A DNA stretch of 58,562 bases, taken from contig CAZBHH010000016.1 in the NCBI GenBank assembly GCA_964492065.1, positions 1 to 58,562 on the forward strand, in the 5' to 3' direction. The notes below the pieces were generated by a model that was given only the letters and a program-made list of their open reading frames with translations, had not been told where the DNA came from and did no database searches. A program made the translations under genes and the position numbers. Positions within the stretch are counted from its first letter, which is position 1. Every line of letters starts with the position of its first letter. The DNA is from JADKAC01 sp964492065 (GTDB lineage Bacteria > Bacteroidota > Bacteroidia > Chitinophagales > BACL12). Shown piece by piece: positions 39,998 through 49,768 of the stretch.

Positions 39998-41611
39998 TTA
40001 TGCCTTTGCAGTAGCTTTCGGCGCCGCAGCCATGATTTCCGCATTCGCCTTATCTGCGTATTTCGCGAAGTTGCTGATAAATTGCGTTGCGAGATTATTG
40101 GCTTTTTCGTCGTACAGATTTTTATCTGCCCAGGTATTGCGTGGGTTCAACACCTCGTCGGGTACATTAGGACAGTGGTCGGGCATTTGCAGGCCGAACA
40201 CCTCGTGTGTGGTGTAGGTAATCCCATCCAGTTTCCCCTCCAAAGCAGCGGTAATCATCGCACGGGTATAGCTGAGTTTCATCCGTTTGCCAACGCCGTA
40301 GGGGCCGCCGGTCCAACCGGTATTTACCAGCCAGACATTCACCTGGTGTTTGCGGATTTTCTCGCCTAACATCTCGGCGTATTTGGTTGGGTGCAGCGGT
40401 AAAAACGGCGCACCGAAACAAGTGGAAAACGTCAACTGCGGCTCGGTAATACCCGCTTCCGTTCCGGCAACCTTTGCTGTATATCCGCTCAAAAACTGGT
40501 ACATGGCCTGGCCGGGTGTCAGTTTGCTGATGGGTGGCAATACGCCAAAGGCATCGCAGGTGAGAAAGAAGATATTTTTTGGAATACCGCCGACGCTGGG
40601 CACCATAATATTGTCGATAAATTCAATCGGGTAACTCACTCTGGTATTCTCGGTTTTGGTGATATCCTCAAAATTCACCGTTCTCGTACCCGGGTAGTAA
40701 CCGATATTTTCGAGGATGGCGCCAAATTTAATGGCATTAAAAATCTGGGGTTCGTGCTCTTTGGTGAGGTTTACGCATTTGGCATAACATCCGCCCTCAA
40801 AATTGAATACGGTAGTTTCCGTCCAGCCGTGTTCATCGTCGCCGATCAATTTCCTGTCGGGGTCGGCGCTTAAGGTTGTTTTGCCGGTACCGCTTAAACC
40901 GAAGAATACGGCTGTATCTCCATCCTTGCCGACATTTGCGCTGCAATGCATGCTCAGTACGCCCCGGTCCTGCGGCAACACGTAATTCAACACCGAGAAA
41001 ATACCTTTTTTAATCTCACCGGTATAGCCGCTGCCGCCGATGAGAATAATTTTTTTGGTAAAGTTTAAAATGGCAAAATTGGCCGAGCGCACGCCATCGG
41101 TTGCCGGGTCGGCATAAAAGCCGGGGGCATTTACGATAAGCCACTCGGGCTGAAATGTCTGTAAGGCCTTTTCATCGGGGCGAATAAACATATTATAACA
41201 AAACAGGTTGCCCCAGGGATATTCGTTGATAACACGTATATTGATATTGTAGTCGTGGTCGGCGCAAGCCTGACAATCCCGCACCCACAAATCCTTATCC
41301 TGAAGATACGCCATTACTTTATCGTACAACCGGTCGAAGATATTCGACTCAATCGGGAAATTTACATTGCCCCAATCCACCGTATTTTCGGTGGTGGCAT
41401 CCTTAACAACGAATTTATCCTTTGGCGCCCGCCCTTTAAATTTACCCGTGTCAACCACCAATGCACCGCTGTCTGCCAATTCTCCCATTCCCCTGAGAAT
41501 GGTGTGCTCTACCAATTCTGCCGGTGTACAATTCCAGAAACTTTCTGCCTTGTGGTGCAAACCGTAATCGCTGAGACTGGCTTGCGGATTTTTATTCACT
41601 GCTTTATTCAT
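39998..41611 (-). CDS. pckA: ATP-dependent phosphoenolpyruvate carboxykinase
   Basis: Interconverts oxaloacetate plus ATP and phosphoenolpyruvate plus CO2 plus ADP, the gateway to gluconeogenesis. 537 residues, normal for the ATP type. Motifs are GRAPKDKFVV near the N-terminus, INEYPWGNLFCYNMFIRP, the P-loop GLSGTGKTTLSADPDR, DDEHGW, FEGGCYAKCVNL, and GWTGGPYGVGKRMKLSYTR. Transcription probably starts near 41645 (TAACTTTG box at 41651-41658) and ends at the hairpin 39949-39976, making a single-gene unit. Confidence 0.97.
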   Translation of the reverse strand: MNKAVNKNPQASLSDYGLHHKAESFWNCTPAELVEHTILRGMGELADSGALVVDTGKFKGRAPKDKFVVKDATTENTVDWGNVNFPIESNIFDRLYDKVMAYLQDKDLWVRDCQACADHDYNINIRVINEYPWGNLFCYNMFIRPDEKALQTFQPEWLIVNAPGFYADPATDGVRSANFAILNFTKKIILIGGSGYTGEIKKGIFSVLNYVLPQDRGVLSMHCSANVGKDGDTAVFFGLSGTGKTTLSADPDRKLIGDDEHGWTETTVFNFEGGCYAKCVNLTKEHEPQIFNAIKFGAILENIGYYPGTRTVNFEDITKTENTRVSYPIEFIDNIMVPSVGGIPKNIFFLTCDAFGVLPPISKLTPGQAMYQFLSGYTAKVAGTEAGITEPQLTFSTCFGAPFLPLHPTKYAEMLGEKIRKHQVNVWLVNTGWTGGPYGVGKRMKLSYTRAMITAALEGKLDGITYTTHEVFGLQMPDHCPNVPDEVLNPRNTWADKNLYDEKANNLATQFISNFAKYADKANAEIMAAAPKATAKA

Positions 41612-41650
41612 TACTTCGTTTTTTGTTAATTCTTAAATGATTGCAGAGTG

Positions 41651-41658
41651 CAAAGTTA
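41651..41658 (-). promoter_or_regulatory. -7 box TAACTTTG for pckA
   Basis: An exact TAnnTTTG match on the minus strand, 39 bases from the ATG. A TTTG (minus strand, 41674-41677) lies 15 bases further upstream, a short but possible spacing. Confidence 0.45.
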
Positions 41659-41736
41659 CAAAATAGCCTGTTTCAAACTATTGATATTAATCATATTAAT
41701 TAAAATATTTATATAATATGCGGGGTGGTAGTTCTT

Positions 41737-42318
41737 CTAATCAATCATGCCGGGAAAAGCGGGTTTATCCTCCGGTTTTGGCATGGGGTTCAACTGGATT
41801 TTCGAGACAAAATCCCAAAGGACGATACCTGCACTTACGGCTATATTTAAGCTGTGTTTTGTTCCGAATTGCGGAATCTCAATACAGGCATCACATAAGG
41901 CCAGAGCCTCTTCGCTGATACCCATAATTTCATGGCCGAAAACCAGCGCCGTTTTACCGTTTGGCTGCGGCCGGTATTCGTGCAGCATTATACTCTTGTC
42001 GGTTTGTTCAACCGCTACAATGCGATATCCCGCTGCACGCAGTTTGTGTATGGCGTCGGTCGTATTGTCAAAGTACTCCCATTCAACGCTTTCGGTAGCG
42101 CCCAGGGCGGTCTTTTCAATATCGCGGTGCGGGGGTACCGGCGAGATCCCGCAGAGGCAAATCCCCTTGAGCAGAAATGCGTCTGCCGTTCGAAACACCG
42201 ACCCGATATTATTCAGACTGCGCACGTTATCCATTACAATTACTACGGGTGTCTTTTCCGATTCTCTAAACTCCTCAACATTCAATCTCGGAAGTTGGTC
42301 GTTCGGTGTTTTTTGCAT
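41737..42318 (-). CDS. TrmH/SpoU-family RNA 2'-O-methyltransferase
   Basis: SPOUT-class methyltransferase acting on tRNA or rRNA ribose. The ATG at 42316-42318 gives 193 residues; a TTG nine codons upstream is possible. Family motifs are VIVMDNVRSLNNIGSVFRTA (motif 1), LVFGHEIMGISEEAL (motif 2) and EIPQFGTKHSLNIAVSAGIV (motif 3). It lacks the N-terminal substrate-binding domain of RlmB and is near TrmL/TrmH size, so the exact target nucleotide is open. Confidence 0.9.
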   Translation of the reverse strand: MQKTPNDQLPRLNVEEFRESEKTPVVIVMDNVRSLNNIGSVFRTADAFLLKGICLCGISPVPPHRDIEKTALGATESVEWEYFDNTTDAIHKLRAAGYRIVAVEQTDKSIMLHEYRPQPNGKTALVFGHEIMGISEEALALCDACIEIPQFGTKHSLNIAVSAGIVLWDFVSKIQLNPMPKPEDKPAFPGMID

Positions 42319-42397
42319 TTGATTATTTTCTTTTAATAACGGCAACTACTGTATTTCATTTTTTTTGTCCACTGCATTACGGCTTAAAAAATACTTG

Positions 42398-42418
42398 TAT
42401 CCGTTTTAATTCCGGATA
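42398..42418 (-). terminator. Weak hairpin after the membrane-anchored regulator gene
   Basis: A 6-bp stem TATCCG/CGGATA (42398-42403 with 42413-42418) around a 9-base loop lies 32 bases beyond the stop of the minus-strand regulator gene. The T-run follows only after seven more bases on that strand, so it is a poor terminator at best. Confidence 0.3.
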
Positions 42419-42449
42419 AAAAATATTCCAGGGTAAATACTTTATACTG

Positions 42450-42980
42450 TCATATAAAACCGCGATTTAGAATCGCAAAGGTAATGAGTAATGCAAAGAG
42501 TATTACAATGGTTGCAATCAGGTAGTTTTCCTTCCGGCTCTGGTCTGTAAAATACTTTTCCATATTGATATTGCGGATAATATGGTCAATAATCATCTGG
42601 GCCCGCAGGTAGGCGCTTTCGCCTTTTATAATATAGTCATACGCCCCGTGATCAATGGTGTCTATGGCCACCTGCAGGTTATCCTGACCGCTCATCATAA
42701 TGATCATGGCATCGGGCATTTTTTCCAAAATGCGCTTCATAATCTCCAATCCGTTGGCCGCATCGGTTTTGATGCCGTCGAGGTAGTAGTCCAAAATAAA
42801 AATATCCGGCATCTCGTGCAGCTTTTCCATACAGCTCTCGCCGTTGGAAAATATCTGGATATCCAGCATATATTCCGACTTTTTTTCGAGGTGATTTTTC
42901 AGCATGACCAGATGCTTGGTATCATCGTCCACCAAAAATATTTTATACCGCTTTTCCTTTTGACTTATTTTATTGACCAT
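42450..42980 (-). CDS. Response regulator receiver domain with C-terminal membrane anchor
   Basis: 176 residues. A complete receiver domain (acidic pocket DDD at 18-20, phosphoacceptor Asp64 in FILDYYLDG, Ser97 in MMSGQD, Lys119 in YIIKGE) is followed by a short linker and one hydrophobic helix (about 153-171, YLIATIVILFALLITFAIL), ending four to five residues later. This is a tail-anchor arrangement with the receiver in the cytosol. A short insertion (GIKTDAANG) follows the phospho-site. It lies 15 bases after the hybrid kinase gene and should be co-transcribed with it. Confidence 0.87.
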   Translation of the reverse strand: MVNKISQKEKRYKIFLVDDDTKHLVMLKNHLEKKSEYMLDIQIFSNGESCMEKLHEMPDIFILDYYLDGIKTDAANGLEIMKRILEKMPDAMIIMMSGQDNLQVAIDTIDHGAYDYIIKGESAYLRAQMIIDHIIRNINMEKYFTDQSRKENYLIATIVILFALLITFAILNRGFI

Positions 42981-42995
42981 AATATTGTATTTATC

Positions 42996-45023
42996 TTACG
43001 AAGATATTCTTTCTAATTCAATCTCCAATTGCTTCATGGCGGAGTTTGTATCGGCGACTACTGTTTTTATCTTTTCGGGTATCGCATCCAGCGACTTGCC
43101 TTCTCTGGCATTTATCTCAATTTCCTTTACCGCCAGCAAGGTCTCGGCCAGGCCGATAAATTGCATGGTAGATTTCATTTTATGGGCAATGGCACGTACC
43201 CCTTCCCAGTTTGATTCGAAACAAAACTGCTGCAACTTCAGCAACTCCTGAGGTGTTTCGTCCAGCATGATGCGCAGCATTTTTATGCGCAATTCATTAT
43301 CATCCATCGTCACGGTATTAAAGTACTCCAGGTTGATTGTTTTTTGGCTATCGGCGGTATCTTGAACCGGTGCAGACATATTTTCATTGGAGAACCCCGG
43401 GCTCCTTCGCAATAATTTTAACACTTTGCGCAACAGCGCCTCCGGCTCCACCGGTTTGGAAATAAAATCATTCATTCCCGCTTCCAGGCACTTCTCCGCT
43501 TCGCCGGTGGTGGCATAGGCAGTAAATGCCAGGATCGGGATACTCGCCTTCGGTTCGCCAAACGTTTTGCGTATCAAGCGTGTGGCCTCATGTCCGTTCA
43601 TCTCCGGCATCTGCACGTCCATAAATATCAGGTCGTAATCGTTGTTTTCAAACATGTCGAGCGCAATTTTCCCGTTGCCCGCAATTTCAACGACGCATTC
43701 CGGCCAATGGGATTTTATCATCTCCGATGTTACCAATTGATTGAGCGGGTGATCCTCCACAAGTAAAAACCTGCAATTGCGCAACTCCTGAATTTCAACC
43801 GTATTGAAGTGATTGCTCTCTTCCTTGAACGATGAGTCGCCGACGATTTTAAAATCTATTTCAAAAATAAACTCAGAGCCTTCATTTAATTTGCTCTTCA
43901 CCATGATGGCGCCGTTCAGCATATCTATCAGCTTCTTTACAATTGATAGGCCCAGGCCGGTACCTCCATACAGACGGGTAGTATCGGAAGTGGCCTGGGT
44001 AAAGCTTTCAAAAATCGTAGATAATTTCTCGGCGGCAATGCCAATACCGGTATCCCGCACGGAGAAAAAAATGCGTGCTTTATCGCCCAGCACTTCAATG
44101 AGTTTAATCGTCAGGCGCACTTCGCCCTCCTGCGTAAATTTTATCGCATTGCTCAACAGGTTCAACAGAATCTGATTTAATCGCAACGGGTCGCCGGCAA
44201 CGGTCAATGGAATGTTGTCGTCGATATTCACGATTAAATCAAGACCCTTCTCCTCGGCCTTATACTGAATAGTGCCAATTAATTCCTTCACGGAGTTGCG
44301 TATTGAAAATGTTTTTTCTTCCAACTCAATTTTTCCCGATTCTATTTTCGAGAAATCCAGGATGTCGTTGATAATTTCGAGCAGGGAGCCGCTCGATGTC
44401 TTGATGGCCTTTAGAAACTCTTTTTGTTTTTCATTTAAACTGGTTTGATCCAGCAAGTGCACCATGCCGACAATGGCATTTAGCGGTGTGCGTATCTCAT
44501 GGCTCATATTTGCCAGGAATTCGGCTTTGAATTTATTGGCCCGCTCTGCCAATAATTTTGCCCGTTCCAATTCTTCGTTTTTTTTGTGCAGCGTGATATC
44601 GCGGATGATGCCCTGGAACCCAAGTATAGCACCGTCATCGCCGTATTTTACGGTCGAGGAAACCAGGCAGTCGATGGGATGCCCATCTTTATGGCGCAAT
44701 TGCACTTCGTAGTCCCGCACCTCTTTTTTATTGCGGATATGATTGGTAAACACCTCTCTGTCGGCGGGATTGGCGTAAATTTTTACAACATCCAATGTCT
44801 TTAATTCCTCGGCGCTATACCCCAGCAGTTCGGAAGTGGCCTTATTAAAGGTTTCAAACTTACCCGATACGGTACTCAGGTAGATGGCATCGCTCAACTG
44901 GTCGAGCAACTGGCGGTATTTTTCTTCGCTTCTGAATAAATCCACCTCCACACGCTTGCGATACACGGAACTGGAAGCGATTAACTCCCGCAACTGGGTA
45001 ATCAATTGATTGTCTTCGACCAT
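42996..45023 (-). CDS. Soluble hybrid histidine kinase (PAS-HisKA-HATPase-REC-HPt)
   Basis: 675 residues, no membrane helices. A PAS domain (about 30-145, LLDQLSDAIYLS to FQGIIRDIT) is followed by HisKA with phospho-His175 in FLANMSHEIRTPLNA, HATPase with the N-box NQILLNLLSNAIKFT, DTGIGI and GGTGLGLSIVKKL, then REC with Asp469 (LIFMDVQMPEMNG), and a C-terminal HPt domain with His614 (AIAHKMKSTMQFIGL). It therefore carries a complete His-Asp-His relay. The final receiver is probably the downstream membrane-anchored REC protein. The input signal is unknown and is presumably sensed by the PAS domain in the cytosol. Confidence 0.95.
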   Translation of the reverse strand: MVEDNQLITQLRELIASSSVYRKRVEVDLFRSEEKYRQLLDQLSDAIYLSTVSGKFETFNKATSELLGYSAEELKTLDVVKIYANPADREVFTNHIRNKKEVRDYEVQLRHKDGHPIDCLVSSTVKYGDDGAILGFQGIIRDITLHKKNEELERAKLLAERANKFKAEFLANMSHEIRTPLNAIVGMVHLLDQTSLNEKQKEFLKAIKTSSGSLLEIINDILDFSKIESGKIELEEKTFSIRNSVKELIGTIQYKAEEKGLDLIVNIDDNIPLTVAGDPLRLNQILLNLLSNAIKFTQEGEVRLTIKLIEVLGDKARIFFSVRDTGIGIAAEKLSTIFESFTQATSDTTRLYGGTGLGLSIVKKLIDMLNGAIMVKSKLNEGSEFIFEIDFKIVGDSSFKEESNHFNTVEIQELRNCRFLLVEDHPLNQLVTSEMIKSHWPECVVEIAGNGKIALDMFENNDYDLIFMDVQMPEMNGHEATRLIRKTFGEPKASIPILAFTAYATTGEAEKCLEAGMNDFISKPVEPEALLRKVLKLLRRSPGFSNENMSAPVQDTADSQKTINLEYFNTVTMDDNELRIKMLRIMLDETPQELLKLQQFCFESNWEGVRAIAHKMKSTMQFIGLAETLLAVKEIEINAREGKSLDAIPEKIKTVVADTNSAMKQLEIELERISS

Positions 45024-45084
45024 AAGCTGTGCTCCAAATTACGAGATTTCTGATTTGTCTGCAATAAATAAACTTTTCCGGAAT

Positions 45085-45092
45085 TATTTTTA
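45085..45092 (+). promoter_or_regulatory. Variant -7 box TATTTTTA for the polyprenyl synthetase
   Basis: One base off TAnnTTTG and 15 bases before the ATG at 45108. Weak support. Confidence 0.25.
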
Positions 45093-45107
45093 CCGCCCAA
45101 AGGGGAT

Positions 45108-46082
45108 ATGTATTCAACAGAAGTAATAAAATCATTCGTAGAGCAACAGTTATCTGCCTATACATTGCCGCCAGAATTTCCGGGTTTGTACAAGCCGGTG
45201 GAATACATACTGCAATTGGGCGGCAAACGCATTCGCCCGTTGCTGACGATAATGTCGGCCAACCTGTTTACCGATGCCATTGAACAGGCTGCCCGGCCTG
45301 CCCTTGCGATGGAAGTATTTCACAACTTCACACTCGTACACGACGACATTATGGATGCGGCGCCTCTGCGCAGAGGGGCGGCTACCGTTCATCACAAATG
45401 GGATGTCTCCACCGCCATTCTCTCGGGCGATGTCATGTTGATAAAGGCATACGAACTGCTCGCCGACTGCAATCCCGCAATCCTCGCCGACGTATTAAAC
45501 CGGTTTAACCGCACCGCACGGGAAGTGTGTGAAGGCCAGCGACTGGATATGGATTTTGAGACATCGGAACTGGTTACACCGGCAGAATACATTGAAATGA
45601 TCCGGTTAAAAACATCCGTACTGCTCGGGTGCTGTTGCTATACCGGCGCATTGGCGGGCGGCGCATCCCAAAGCGATGCGGCGCATTTATACGCCTTCGG
45701 CGAATCGCTCGGCATCTGCTTTCAACTGCAGGATGATATTCTCGACACATGGGGCGATTCACAGGTGACCGGCAAGCAACAGGGCGGCGATATTATCCGC
45801 AATAAGAAAACCTACCTGCTGCTCAAAGCGATAGAGGCCTGCGATACCGACGAATACGCTCATCTCCGAAATATTTTACACAACAACGCCCTGGCTCCGG
45901 AACAAAAGGTTAAAGCGGTTACTGCTTTGTACGAGAAGAAGGGCGTCCGGCAAGCGGCGGAAAGGGAAATGGAAACCTATTTCGACAAGGCCATACGCCA
46001 ATTGAAGGAAGTAAAGACAGACACTGCAAAAAAAATAATTTTAGAATCCTTTGCACGGGATATTTACAACCGCAAGCATTAA
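45108..46082 (+). CDS. Polyprenyl (farnesyl/geranylgeranyl-type) diphosphate synthetase
   Basis: Head-to-tail prenyltransferase of 324 residues that condenses isopentenyl diphosphate with allylic primers, supplying quinone side chains or other isoprenoids. The first Asp-rich motif is DDIMDAAPLRRGAATVHHKW, a short DDxxD of the bacterial type. The second is LQDDILDTWGD, and GGKRIRPLLTIMSANLF and GQRLDMDFE are also present. Product length cannot be fixed by eye. Its stop directly abuts the stop of the convergent Nudix gene. Confidence 0.92.
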   Translation: MYSTEVIKSFVEQQLSAYTLPPEFPGLYKPVEYILQLGGKRIRPLLTIMSANLFTDAIEQAARPALAMEVFHNFTLVHDDIMDAAPLRRGAATVHHKWDVSTAILSGDVMLIKAYELLADCNPAILADVLNRFNRTAREVCEGQRLDMDFETSELVTPAEYIEMIRLKTSVLLGCCCYTGALAGGASQSDAAHLYAFGESLGICFQLQDDILDTWGDSQVTGKQQGGDIIRNKKTYLLLKAIEACDTDEYAHLRNILHNNALAPEQKVKAVTALYEKKGVRQAAEREMETYFDKAIRQLKEVKTDTAKKIILESFARDIYNRKH

Positions 46083-46721
46083 CTACATGGTGCGCAGCAA
46101 TTCTTCCACCTCGCTCAGGATAATGGCAGTGGCTCCCCACACATTTGCATTTTGAATGCGGTAACAGGGGACGTGCATCACCGTACCGCCTCTGGCAAAA
46201 TCCATTTCGCCTTTAATGGAATTATCCAGTAAAATCCGAACGGGTGTTTCGATAATGGATTCCACCTCTTTCGCATCGGGAATGAAGACGGGTTTTTGGC
46301 TGATAAAACCCAAAAACGCATAGACAAAAAAATTGCTCACCGGGATATACAGCGAAGACAATTCGGCTGCAAACTGAATTTGTGTGGAGTCAATACCAAT
46401 CTCTTCTTCGGATTCCCGGATGGCTGCATGCCAGGGCGAAGTATCGCCCGTTTCAATTTTACCTCCCGGCAGGCTCACCTGCCCGCCATGTGCGCCGTTA
46501 TATGCCGGCCTTTGAATCATGACGAACTCCACTTCGCCGGCGCCGGGATACATCAACAGCAATACGCTTGCTCTTTTGGCCTGCATAAAGTCATCTGCCA
46601 GAAATGGCCCCGTAATTCTGCCGGCCGGCGCCATGCGCCGATGTGCCGTTTGACCGGGCAATCCCCTGCTTATCCGCTCCCTGAGTTTTGTAATGAATTC
46701 GTCAATCATTACTATTACCAT
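46083..46721 (-). CDS. Nudix hydrolase, CoA pyrophosphatase-like
   Basis: 212 residues (208 if the ATG at 46707-46709 is used). The Nudix box is clear in GGKIETGDTSPWHAAIRESE followed by EEIGID. The preceding VSLPGGK and the overall layout resemble the NudL/NUDT7 CoA pyrophosphatase group, which cleaves CoA to phosphopantetheine and 3',5'-ADP. No signal peptide. The substrate is inferred from the family. Confidence 0.9.
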   Translation of the reverse strand: MVIVMIDEFITKLRERISRGLPGQTAHRRMAPAGRITGPFLADDFMQAKRASVLLLMYPGAGEVEFVMIQRPAYNGAHGGQVSLPGGKIETGDTSPWHAAIRESEEEIGIDSTQIQFAAELSSLYIPVSNFFVYAFLGFISQKPVFIPDAKEVESIIETPVRILLDNSIKGEMDFARGGTVMHVPCYRIQNANVWGATAIILSEVEELLRTM

Positions 46722-46770
46722 TTGTTAGGGTAGTAAAGTAACGGGTTTTATGTAAATTCGAAAATTGAAA

Positions 46771-49764
46771 ATGATTAAAATAACTCTCATTGCGATTTGT
46801 TTAACCGGCATCTCAATAGGCAAAGTCTTTTCGGAGAATGCGCTGGCATTCATCGAAAACAAGGGGCAATGGAACAGCCATATACTGTTTAAGGCGGCGG
46901 TAAGGGACGGGAATTTATTCCTGGAAAAAAATGCATTTACCTGGTATTTTTCAAATGCCGCCCAGTTGTTACACAGCGACCATTCCCTCTCTCCCACCAG
47001 TGCTAATTTAAAAACACACGCATTTAAAATTTTCTTTGAAAACAGCAATGCCGATGTGCGTATCGCCGGTACTGCAACCCGCACGGAATATTATAATTAT
47101 TACCTGGGCAACAATCCTTCCGCATGGCAAAGCCGGGTGAGCGCTTATAACAGCGTTATCTATATGAACCTTTACGACGGCATCGATCTGGAAGTGTACA
47201 GCCGGAATGGCAATCTGAAATACGACTTCATCATCCATCCGGGCGCCGATCCGGGCCAGATTAAAATCCGCTATGCAGGCCTGGATTCGGTGAAATTGCA
47301 CAGCACGCAATTATTCCTCTATAACTCGGTGAATACGCTCGTGGAACAAACGCCGTATTGCTATGTCCGCAACGGCAAAACAGCGCAGCAAATTCCATGT
47401 GCTTACCTTGTGGCGGGGCACACCGTGCAATTCCAACTACAGGAAGTGTATGACAGGTCACAGACCATTGTAATCGACCCGACCACTTTAATTTTTTCGT
47501 CGTATTCGGGATCCACTGCCGACAACTGGGGTTACAGCGCCACCTATGACAGCGAGGGCAATCTGTACGGTGCGGGGATTGTCTTCGATGCGGGATATCC
47601 GGTAACCATAGGCGCCTTTGAAGAAGATTTTCAGGGGGGATTTTCATTTTTCCCCTGCGATGTCGCAATTTCAAAATTCAGTCCCACCGGCTCTGATTTG
47701 ATATACAGCACCTATCTCGGCGGCACTGCCAACGAATTGCCCCACAGCCTGGTGGTGGACACTACAAATGCGCTGATTGCATTCGGCACAACGGGCTCTG
47801 ACGATTTCCCGGTTACCGTAACCGCTTACGACAACACGTTTAACGGAGGCTATAACGATACCGTCACCTATGTGATCTATTTCCCTCTCGGCGTGGATGC
47901 GTTTATCACAAAATTCAATGCCGACGGAACCGCATTAATCGGCTCTACGTACCTGGGCGGTTCGGGTAACGACGGTCAAAACGGCGGTTCGACAGCCTTT
48001 AATTACGGCGATCACGCACGGGGTGAAGTGGTGGTGGATGCCGACAATTACTGCTTTCTCGCTTCGAGTACCACCTCCGATGATTTGCCCGTTACCGCAG
48101 GTGCCTTCCAGCCTTCGAAGGCGGGCGGACAAGACGGATTTGCCGCTAAATTCAATGCAGACTTAACCGAACTGATCTGGTGCAGTTACCTGGGTGGTTC
48201 CCTGGACGACGGCGCCTATTCCATGAAACCGGCAAACGACGGCACCCTGCTCATCAGCGGCGGTACGGCGAGTACCGATTTTCCCACCTCTCCCGGCGCA
48301 TTGCAAACGGGTTACGGCGGCGGCACCACAGATGGTTTTGTGATGCGCCTCGCTGCGGATGGAACAGAGATGGTTAATGCCACATATATCGGGACAGCCG
48401 GTTACGATCAGGTATTTTTATTGGACAAGGATAGCGAAAACAATGTCTATGTCGTCGGACAAACCAGCGGCGATTTCCCGGTTACTGAAGGCGTCTATGC
48501 AAACCCGGGCAGTTCTCAGTTTATCACCAAACTGGACACCGGATTATCCGCAATACTCTTCTCGACGGTTTTCGGCTCGGGTTCATCGGTGGTAAATATT
48601 TCCCCGACAGCTTTTTTGGTGGATGAATGCGAACAACTGTACGTAAGCGGCTGGGGCGGGACGGTAAACAGCGGCTTCAATCCGCTTACCGGCAATGTAA
48701 TGGATATGCCCTTAACAGGTGACGCCTACGATGCGACAACCAATGGCAGCGATTTTTATTTTATCGTACTCGGCAATGAGGCGGATGAACTTATCTACGC
48801 CACTTATTTTGGCAGTCCCAACGCAGCCGACCACGTGGATGGCGGCACCAGCAGATTCGATAAAAAGGGTATCGTCTATCAGGCGGTATGTGCCGGTTGC
48901 GGCGGATTCGACGATTTCCCCACTACCGAAGGCGTATGGTCCAATGCCAACAACAGCATCAATTGCAACCTGGGCGTTTTTAAATTTGAATTCAACTTTT
49001 CCGGACCGACGGCAACCGCAAGCGCTGTTCCCTCCTCCGGTTGTTCGCCGTTTACCGTCACCTTTACCAATTCGAGTACCCACGCCGAAAATTATCAATG
49101 GGACTTTGGCGACGGCAACACGGGAACAGAAGCAGAGCCCGCACATCTCTATGAAACTCCCGGCACCTATACTATATCGCTGATAGCCTCCGACCCGGAT
49201 GCGTGTATTCCCAACGATACCGCCTACCTGGAAGTAACGGTGTACGATTTGCCCGAAGCGGGCTTTATATTTTCACCCGATACCATTTCGGTATTCGGAC
49301 AGGCAAATTTTGCCGATCAAAGCAGCGGTGCACAATCCTGGTTCTGGAACTTCGGTGATGGCACGACTTCAACACTGCAAAACCCCACGCATATTTTCCC
49401 CGCGGCGGGGACGTTTACCGTTTGCCAAACGGTAACCAATGCAAACGGCTGTAAGGATTCGATATGCAAACAAATCGAAGTACTGGAAATTTCCATTCTC
49501 GACATCCCCAACGCTTTCAGCCCGAACGGCGACGGTATCAACGATATCTTCCTGCCGGTGAATTACGGGTTGTCGGATTTCGAGTTTCGCATCTATAACC
49601 GCTGGGGGCAATTGGTGTTCGAAAGCAATGATTCCACCTTCGGATGGGACGGCACTTTTAACGGGAAAGAGCAGGAACTGGGCACCTATGCATATGTAGT
49701 TTCCGGCAAGGGGAAAGACAACGCCGTTTATTACCGGCAAGGCAATCTCACCCTGGTGCGCTAA
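46771..49764 (+). CDS. Large secreted SBBP/PKD protein with T9SS type B (gliding-type) C-terminal domain
   Basis: 997 residues from the ATG at 46771. A signal peptide (IKITLIAICLTGISIGKVFS) leads into the FIENKGQWNSHILFKA domain common in Bacteroidota surface proteins. Seven-bladed-propeller-like SBBP repeats follow (STYLGGSGNDGQ, CSYLGGSLDDGAYS, TYIGTAGYDQ, ATYFGSPNAADH), then two PKD domains (YQWDFGDGNTG, WFWNFGDGTTST) and the C-terminal gliding/T9SS type B domain (IPNAFSPNGDGINDIF, FEFRIYNRWGQLVFES, GTYAYVVSGKGKDN). It is probably a cell-surface adhesin or matrix protein. Confidence 0.93.
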   Translation: MIKITLIAICLTGISIGKVFSENALAFIENKGQWNSHILFKAAVRDGNLFLEKNAFTWYFSNAAQLLHSDHSLSPTSANLKTHAFKIFFENSNADVRIAGTATRTEYYNYYLGNNPSAWQSRVSAYNSVIYMNLYDGIDLEVYSRNGNLKYDFIIHPGADPGQIKIRYAGLDSVKLHSTQLFLYNSVNTLVEQTPYCYVRNGKTAQQIPCAYLVAGHTVQFQLQEVYDRSQTIVIDPTTLIFSSYSGSTADNWGYSATYDSEGNLYGAGIVFDAGYPVTIGAFEEDFQGGFSFFPCDVAISKFSPTGSDLIYSTYLGGTANELPHSLVVDTTNALIAFGTTGSDDFPVTVTAYDNTFNGGYNDTVTYVIYFPLGVDAFITKFNADGTALIGSTYLGGSGNDGQNGGSTAFNYGDHARGEVVVDADNYCFLASSTTSDDLPVTAGAFQPSKAGGQDGFAAKFNADLTELIWCSYLGGSLDDGAYSMKPANDGTLLISGGTASTDFPTSPGALQTGYGGGTTDGFVMRLAADGTEMVNATYIGTAGYDQVFLLDKDSENNVYVVGQTSGDFPVTEGVYANPGSSQFITKLDTGLSAILFSTVFGSGSSVVNISPTAFLVDECEQLYVSGWGGTVNSGFNPLTGNVMDMPLTGDAYDATTNGSDFYFIVLGNEADELIYATYFGSPNAADHVDGGTSRFDKKGIVYQAVCAGCGGFDDFPTTEGVWSNANNSINCNLGVFKFEFNFSGPTATASAVPSSGCSPFTVTFTNSSTHAENYQWDFGDGNTGTEAEPAHLYETPGTYTISLIASDPDACIPNDTAYLEVTVYDLPEAGFIFSPDTISVFGQANFADQSSGAQSWFWNFGDGTTSTLQNPTHIFPAAGTFTVCQTVTNANGCKDSICKQIEVLEISILDIPNAFSPNGDGINDIFLPVNYGLSDFEFRIYNRWGQLVFESNDSTFGWDGTFNGKEQELGTYAYVVSGKGKDNAVYYRQGNLTLVR

Positions 49765-49768
49765 GCGC

